DNA of 64,000 bases from Cryptomeria japonica (Eukaryota > Streptophyta > Pinopsida > Cupressales > Cupressaceae): assembly GCF_030272615.1 (NCBI RefSeq), contig NC_081406.1:143585041-143649040 (forward strand), given 5' to 3'. The notes beneath the pieces are model-generated. The model was not told the DNA's origin and made no database searches. It saw nothing but the letters and a program-made list of their open reading frames with translations. Positions 57,069-64,000 of this stretch are shown here, one piece after another; positions within the stretch are counted from its first letter, which is position 1; each line of letters starts with the position of its first letter. The position numbers and the translations under genes were made by a program.

Positions 57069-58049
57069 ATATGTTTTTTTTTTTTTTCGATAATAGGCCG
57101 AAGCCAAATTTATTTTTATTATCATAAAATTACATCTCCATTCGGTGTGGGCACCGGTAGGAAAGAATGGAGATAAGAAAACCTCCGGTCTCGCCCAGAT
57201 CCCTTACGGGATCAGATATTACAAAGTGTCTGTACAATTTACAATTCCTCCATTGAGGCTACATACAATTTTATAGATACATGTCAGTTTTCACTTAATT
57301 TTTATACATCTTTTCTATCCATCTTCCTTTGTGAGCTCTGTTCAGTCTGTCTTGGCGAAATCACTAGTGTTATGATCTTTATCTTCCATCCTCTCCCTTG
57401 ACCTGTAAAGTTCACTGCATATATCTCCACCAGCTAGTTAGTAGCAAATGCAAACCAAATCATTTTAGAGATCATATAATAATTATTTCTGACTTTCCAT
57501 CCCTTATAGTGAGATTATAGCCTTGCAAACCCTTATCTTGACACCCCTTTATTTAAGTATGTGTCTAAATAAGAGATTAGCCAGGCTACAATTCAACCAG
57601 CTAAGGATGGTTAGCATCAACATAATATCCTTAAATCTGCTACTTCTTTCATGACCAAATACATTATAGCCATGTTCATATTCTTGGATTGAAACATATA
57701 AATCTGTTTCTGCATATTCTGCCATATCAATATAGATAATTCATAAAGCATATATATATAAATATGCATATGCATTAATATATCCATATATATTGCATAT
57801 CTGTCATATATTTCTGCATATGTATCTTTATATATTTATGAAATTAAGTGCTCAAATTTCAATTTCACATACCAGTATACATCCTACTTACATTTATATG
57901 CCTTTCTATTCATTTCTGTGTATGTATATTCTATCACCATCCATTTCTTATTGCTGCCCTTTAGTTGAAGCCATCATTCATATGTATAAACTTTATACAT
58001 TCTTCTGTGTAAGTTTGCCAGTCTGCATATATATCTACATATATGTTTT
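57069..58049 (-). mobile_element. 5'-truncated LINE insertion absent from copy A
   Basis: atatgtttt flanks it (57069-57077 and 58041-58049). The minus strand ends in a poly-A tail preceded by ggcctattatcg. Copy A has the empty site near 2905-2913 (gatatggtttaatttt). The first 160 bp are related to 56821-56987; the rest shows no clear coding sequence. Confidence 0.8.
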
Positions 58050-58934
58050 AATTTTTTATTTTGTTTTATTTTATTTTTAACTTAAATTTAAATTTTAAAT
58101 ATATTTTAATTAATTATCTATTAACTTGATAAAATAATTCTTTAATATTAATTTTATAATTTTTTTAATATTTAGATTTTGATATATTTTGACTTTAAAT
58201 TTTAATTTTGAATTTATATTTAAGTTTGAAATTTATTTCAATGATTTATGTTTTTTATGAAATCAAAAATAATAATTAAACATTATTAGAATTAATTTAA
58301 TCATTCTCTCATTTTCTTCCTTTCTCTTTGTCGTTTCCACTTTAGAAATAGATAGAATTTTTGTCACATTATCTATCCACCACTTTGGATGTCCATTTGA
58401 TTGTATTTAATATTGAATTGAGACCTTTACACATAATTGTTAATAAAATATGGGTGAGACTCCCGATCAATTCTTGTGAGTAAGCCTATCTCAATCTAAC
58501 TATTGTAAGTCATACCTAGATAAGTAGTGGATTTCAAATTTCATTTAGATATTTCATCTCAAGCGATGGAATAAATAGCCTTATCAAGATCAATGGACTT
58601 AGTCTATTTCAACGTTCAATCAAATAGACTCACTTGCAATCTCATATTAACTAGGAATTTTTTGTAGGAAGAGTGGCATAGATATAACATCAACAAAAGA
58701 TATATGTCTTGGCAAGCGGAAGACAACTGCTTAAAAAAAGAAGATAATAAATAAAATAGCAAAAAATACCAAATAATAATGATCCATCATCTTCGGGCAT
58801 CTTGCACATCTCTCCATAAATTTGGACCATCAATCTGTATTGTTAATTGATTCGATTCGTATGGCAAATGCAATACATTCTAATATAAGGATATTGTACA
58901 AAAAAATACCATAATTATAACATTAGAAATAATA

Positions 58935-59282
58935 TTTCCTCTCTCTCTCTACCATTCATTATCTTCCCTTGTTTCTCTCCCCTCTCTCTCCATTTCTATT
59001 TGTCTATCTCCACTTCTCTATTTTTTGTGGCTTCTCTATCTCTATATGTCTCTACCACTTTCTCTATATCTCATTATATCTCTATCTTTCTATCACTCTA
59101 TCTCACAATCTATATCTACTTATATCTTTCTTTCTCTCTCTTCCTCTAATAATCTCCATCTCTCCCTCTCTATCTCCCTATCTCTGTATATCTTTATATG
59201 TCCCTCTACTTATCCCTATCTATTTGTCTCCCTCTTCCTCTTTCACTATATCATCATCTCTACCTCTATTTTACTATATCTG

Positions 59283-59371
<89 letters not shown>
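58935..59371 (+). repeat. CT-rich tract and (CT)n microsatellite (copy B)
   Basis: Counterpart of 3798-4245. The pure (CT) run at 59284-59371 is about 88 bases, shorter than in copy A. Confidence 0.95.
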
Positions 59372-59374
<3 letters not shown>

Positions 59375-60204
59375 TTACTCTTTGATTGGGAAAAGTCCTA
59401 GGATTTTGGGATGAGAGCCAAAATAATGATTAATCATTGTGTCTTTATTGCTTCAATGAAAAACTAATTAGATTAAAAAATAACCTTATAAAATAGTTAA
59501 TCATGATTTTTTTCTATTATTTTTTTAACAATGTTGAATTATAAGAAAATAAGTAATAACCAAAGTTGTGAGGAATTAAGGTCTTAGAAAAAAATTACGC
59601 CTTTGTAAAAAATCAATGTATTAATCATAACAAAATGAATATTTTTTAAGTATATTTTTAATTAAAAAGATTTTTCGTTTGTTAAATATTATACAAGGTG
59701 ATACTAAGGGGCTAATAATCCATAAAACCTCTACATTAGACAAGTTTTGGAATCCAATTTCAATTTCTATCTTGCTATTCAGTTTATAAATGAAGGTAAT
59801 TCAAGAGACGAGAACAATAATAGTGAAATTGGTAATACTTGTATCATTGTTTACATAATTTTGTACTTACCTTGGTAAAATGTCTTAAATGCAATAACAT
59901 ATCAACAAGTGGTATATTCTTGTGTTTGGCTTGGCTTATGCCCTAATCCTATACACCTCTATTTTTACCCCTATTCTCATACATTCCACCATCATTTCAT
60001 CATTATTGCACTATCACAATTAATTTTATATATTTTTTCGTTGCCTTGAAATTAATGTTTTAATTCCAAGGTTTGTTTTTGTATCACTCTAGATTGACCA
60101 TGACCATAAAATTTAAACCATTAAATTCAAATTCAATCTTTCTTACACATTTCTATTACTTTTTATGAACCAACTTAGTACACGTTAGTGTGACATGTAT
60201 CTGT

Positions 60205-60553
60205 TGTTAGAGAATATTTAGCTATTAGTTATTTTTTTACAACTAGTTATTCTTTTTTGCTTTTTTGCTTAAGTTCAATTAGGAGTGCTTATTTTAGTTG
60301 TGCATCTCGTTTAGCTAGAGTTGAGCTTTATTTATCTCCTCATGCTTGCGCTTTAGTTCTCCTAAATTTAGCTTTGCGCTTTCTTTATAAGCACCTCATT
60401 GTACAATTGTAACTCATCCTATAATTTTGTATTCTTTGCTTTTGAGTAATATTGCATTCATTCATGCAACTCTAATTTGTGGAAGATGCTCTTGTTTGTC
60501 ATTTGATCTTGCAGGTGCTTGTGTTGAAATCTTTTGTGTTGTAAATTTGAACA
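60205..60553 (+). repeat. C1 5' LTR (copy B)
   Basis: TGTTAGAGAATA ... TTTGAACA; TATA-like tttataag conserved. Confidence 0.9.
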
Positions 60554-61052
60554 TGGTATTAGAGCATGGATTTGGCAAGCAAATTTTTTTTTATCAATTT
60601 TGAATCAAAACGAGCATCACCATCACATATGTAACATCAAAAACCCCTAAGATCAACTATTATTTCGTCAAAATCCGAGCAGTTGAATTTTGGGGTTAAT
60701 TTGGCTAAGGGCACATTTTTTAGGCAAGTTCTAGAGGTACCTTAAAAATATGGTCTGTTTGGGACAAAATAGACATCGCCATCATGTTCATAAGGCCCAA
60801 GAACCCTAGAAAATGCTTGCCAATTCATCAAAATCGATGAAAAATGACACCCAAGCAATCTTGGTCCCATTTCTAGCCTGATGTGTCTTCATTCAAACTT
60901 TTTGGGAGTATGGCTTGGGAATTTATTCCAAATTCATAGAGGAAAACCATTGAGAGGAAGAGTCAACCACTAATCTTTGTTGGCTACTGTGAGGAAAAAA
61001 ACATGTACAAATTGTTTGATCTTGTTTCTAGAGAAGGTCTTGTTTTGGCAAG

Positions 61053-62717
61053 ATGTCCAAGTTGATGAGCACTATTCATCTGATGGACTTTCCAACACCA
61101 TCTTCTTCGTCACTTCCTACTCCTTCATTTCTTGAGGATTCTTTGCCTTTTGAGGATGAGGAAGATGTTCTAGTTCAACCCCAACCACCCATCCTACCAC
61201 TTCCTAAGTGGGCTCATAATACTAAATTGATGAACCACACTCGGGACCACTTGGGATCCCTCAGATTTTTTCAAATGTGGCAAGTATTCTAGAGTGGGAT
61301 AAGGCTACAACAGTGGAGTATTCTTCCTTGATGAATAAAAACACTTAGGATCTTGTACCTCTTCCTAAGGGAAGAAAGATGGTGCGACACAAGTGGGTGT
61401 ATTGTACCAAGTATGCTACAAATGGTTCCATTGATAAGTATGAGGTTCCTCTTGTTGCCAAGGGGTTTACACAGATTGAGGACATTGATTATTTTAAGAC
61501 ATTTTCTCCTCTTGACAAGATGGATTCTATTCACCTTGTACTTTCTCTTGCAAATTCACAAGGATGGTTAGTTTATCAAATAGATGTGAAGAGTGCCTTC
61601 TTGCATGGTGATCTACATGAGGAGATCTATATGAAGTAGCCACAGATAATTTTGTAGGACTCTTGATTCGTTTGTAGGCTTTGATGTTTATTGTATGGTC
61701 TCAAGCAAGACCCTCCATCTTGGTATGACAAGATGGACACATTGTTGCTATCGATTGGTTTCATAGTTCCCATTCTGATCCCACAGTTTACACTTAGCAT
61801 TAGGAAGGAGATCTTTTGATATTGGTCTTATATGTGGATGATTTAATTCTTAATAGCAATTCTTCTTCCATGATTCAGAGTGTTTAGAGAGCATTAATGG
61901 ATAAATTTGATATGACAGATCTTAGTCTTTTGTATTACCTCCTTGGTCTTTAGGTTACTTAGTATTCGATTGGGATTTCCATTTGTCAATGGAAGTATGC
62001 TCTTGATATTCTTTAGATATTTGGAATTCTTGATTGCAAGCCTACCCCCACACCATTTTAGTCAGGGGTTGTGTTGTCTTCTAGTTGTTCTATTCCTTTA
62101 GTTGTGCTACATTGTATAGAAAGTTAGCTGGTACTCTTTTGTATTTGACACAAACTCATCTGAATATTCATTTATGGGTTGTATAGTCTCTTGGTTCCCT
62201 CACGATCCACATGAGAGTCACTAGAAAGCCACCAAATGTATCTTGAGGTTCATCTAGGGCACATGGCACTCTGGAAATCATTATATATCAAGAGACTCTA
62301 GGATTGTTGGATTCACTAACTCGGATTGGGTTGGTGATGTTAATGATTGGAAGTCTACTTCTGGGTTTTTTTGTCTTGGTTTTGGCCCCATTGCATGGTC
62401 TTTCAGGAAGAAATATGCTATTGCATTTATCATATATTGAGGTTGAATATCGAGCAATAGTTCTTGCTAGCCAAGAGGTTTTATGGCTTCCTCAATTGTT
62501 GACAGAGTTTGGTTTTTCTCCTAATGGAACCATTATTAAATTTGGCATGACAATCAGAGTGCTATTCACATTTATTGTAACCTAGTGGAGATCCACATGC
62601 ACTTCATTCAGTAGGTGATTCAAGATGGTCTTCTCAGCTTGGATTACATACCTACAAAGGAGCAGGTTGCAAACATCTTCACTAAACCCTTCGCATCCCC
62701 ATGTCATCTTCAATTGT
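61053..62717 (+). pseudogene. C1 pol remnant: linker, RT and RNase H (copy B)
   Basis: The Ser/Pro/acid-rich linker is followed by RT in frame 2: MVRHKWVYCTKYATNGSIDK (61379), KGFTQIEDIDYFKTFSPLDK, and QIDVKSAFLHGDLHEEIYMK (61580-61636). Then, after stops, LLYGLKQDPPSWYDKMD (about 61690) and the catalytic YVDD at 61831-61842. RNase H follows with EYRAIVLASQEVLWLPQLL (62440-62500) and PTKEQVANIFTKP (near 62655). Multiple stops (61637, 61655, others) and frameshifts are present. This is the intact arrangement against which the replacement in copy A is judged. Confidence 0.85.
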
Positions 62718-62981
62718 AATCAATGCTTGGGGTGAAGGAAGTTGTCTTTAGGGAGTCTACTCGAGGCCTTCCTTCCTTTTTTAGCAGTTCATGTTTTCAT
62801 GCTTTACATCTCTCACTTTTGGAGAGGGATTTTTTCCCACGTGATTTTTCTCCTTTTTCTCCACTTAGAGAGACTTCACTGGTTTGTACATGGGTACATA
62901 ATCAGACCTTTTGTTTCCAAAACCCATTTATGCACTCATGCATTTATATTTTTTACTCACCCTAAGTTTCACTAAGGGGGG

Positions 62982-63330
62982 TGTTAGAGCATATTAAGAT
63001 AATAGTTTCTATTTTACAACTAGTTATGCTTTTTTCCTTTTTTTCTTAAGTTCACTTAGGAGTGCTTATTTTAGTTGTGCATCTAGTTTAGCTAGACTTG
63101 AGATTTATTTATCTCCTCATGCTTGCACTTTAGTCCTCCCAAATATAGCTATGTGCTTTCTTTATAAGCATCTCATTGTACAATTGTAACCCATCCTGTA
63201 ATTTTGTATTCTTTGCTTTTGAGTAAAATTGCATTCATTCATGCAACTCTTGTTTGTGGAAGGTGTTATTGTTTGTCGTTTGATCTTGCAAGTGCTTGTG
63301 TTGCAATATTTTGTGTTGTAAAATTAAACA
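62982..63330 (+). repeat. C1 3' LTR (copy B)
   Basis: TGTTAGAGCATA ... TTAAACA, preceded by ctaaggggggtg. Confidence 0.9.
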
Positions 63331-64000
63331 TGGTGTCATATCTTTGAAACTTCAACATAGTTCAGAGCTTTAAAATGTCAACATCTATGTCACAATATTT
63401 AAGGACATTTGATGTGCAATTAATTCACATACAACATTAATGAGAAAATAATTAGAGCACACTTCAATTTAAAAATACACGACAAATTAGACCCACAATA
63501 TTTGGATAGGTTATCTCTATGCTAGTGAATATTGTCTTTTGGTATTTTTTATAACCATTAATCTAACTTTCCAAAGGGGTTTGACCTAGGAGAACACATT
63601 CTTCTATTGAGTTAGTAAACTCCTATAGGTGTCCTTAGACATTATCTCAACACATTCAACTTTAGGAAAGGTGAATATGAAGGTTTATTAAACTACGTTA
63701 TGTTCGATCATTTCTATGTAGCACAATTTAATTCTACATCTCAAATTGTGTTTGTGTAGTCAAGATTGACCATGTGGTATTTGAGATTGAATTAAAGAAC
63801 ATTTGAAAACTATGTTGAATTTGAGACCTTCCTCTAATTAAGGGTATCAATTGATTCCATTTATAGACTAATTCTTTGGCATTATTCACAATTGGGGAGA
63901 TTGGTCTCCTTGGCAATTTTGCCACCAATGCTATATATGGTTGCACAATACGCCCTCACATATTGCCCAAGAATATCCCTAAAAAGACAGACTATCTAGA
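63331..64000. other. Spacer and start of the unrecognised ORF (copy B)
   Basis: Collinear with 13879-14548. The last 125 bp match the beginning of the decayed ORF at 14424, so that ORF belongs to the duplicated unit. Confidence 0.7.

Larger units (their letters stand above)
60205..63330 (+). mobile_element. Ty1/copia element C1, copy B (3.1 kb, deleted form)
   Basis: LTRs 60205-60553 and 62982-63330 (349 bp each), primer site tggtattagagc at 60554, purine tract before the 3' LTR. Only a linker, RT and RNase H remain. Gag, protease and integrase are missing in both copies, so this deletion predates the duplication. Confidence 0.9.
54091..64000 (+). repeat. Segmental duplication, copy B
   Basis: Collinear with 1-14548. 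Differences from copy A: a complete short LINE tail with both target copies, a second LINE insertion (57078-58040), and an uninterrupted C1 element. It is truncated by the window end. If tandem, the unit would be about 54 kb. Confidence 0.95.

Noticed and set aside
57793-58080. 95-codon open frame rich in Ile, Tyr, His
   Set aside because: It lies in tat/cat repeats within a LINE tail on the opposite strand; composition artefact.

Overview
This is plant nuclear DNA from a large, repeat-filled genome. Almost everything readable is retrotransposon: Ty1/copia and Ty3/gypsy LTR elements with plant-type primer-binding sites, plant L1-type LINE pieces with DUF4283, zf-RVT and RNase H modules, and AT-rich spacer. 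There is one host-type gene, an intronless P-class pentatricopeptide repeat (PPR) gene. Long LTRs, deep nesting and old, stop-riddled elements suggest a seed plant with a giant genome, quite possibly a gymnosperm; this is inference. I see no bacterial features, rRNA, tRNA or CRISPR.

Layout. (1) 1-14548 and 54091-64000 are two diverged copies (about 2-3% by eye at the left end), in the same orientation, of one segment, A and B; both run into a window edge. Each holds a decayed 'additional ORF' (aORF), AT-rich spacer, LINE tails, a (CT)n tract and a small copia element (C1) with 349-bp LTRs. In copy A, 511 bp of C1 reverse transcriptase is replaced by a 6.2-kb mosaic of antisense copia pieces, inverted copies of the CT region, a minisatellite and direct repeats. 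(2) 14424-16569 is a decayed long ORF that I do not recognise. (3) 17900-18712 and 46615-47500 are two halves of one antisense LINE ORF1, split by a 27.9-kb nested block. (4) The block is an Athila/Tat-like gypsy element, E1 (18713-46614). Its integrase is split by a SIRE-like copia element, E2 (24306-41567, TSD acaaa). The 5' LTR of E2 is in turn split by a minus-strand gypsy element, E3 (24491-32376, TSD aagac), which carries only gag and protease. (5) The downstream end of E2 is a tandem triplication of [3' untranslated segment + LTR]. (6) 48647-51114 (minus) is the PPR gene: about 21 motifs, four exact-period 210-bp repeats and one frameshift. (7) 52061-53345 is the 3' end of a LINE (zf-RVT and RNase H), followed by the aORF of copy B.

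How the parts relate. Order of events: LINE, then E1 inserts into it, then E2 into E1, then E3 into E2. All elements have stops or frameshifts, so none looks able to move by itself. The aORF in the 3' part of E1 (43008-45255) and the one in the duplicated segments look homologous. One family of accessory retroelement protein therefore appears both attached to a gypsy pol and without one. The PPR gene is the only candidate for a cellular function: organelle RNA binding, possibly of the restorer-of-fertility-like type.
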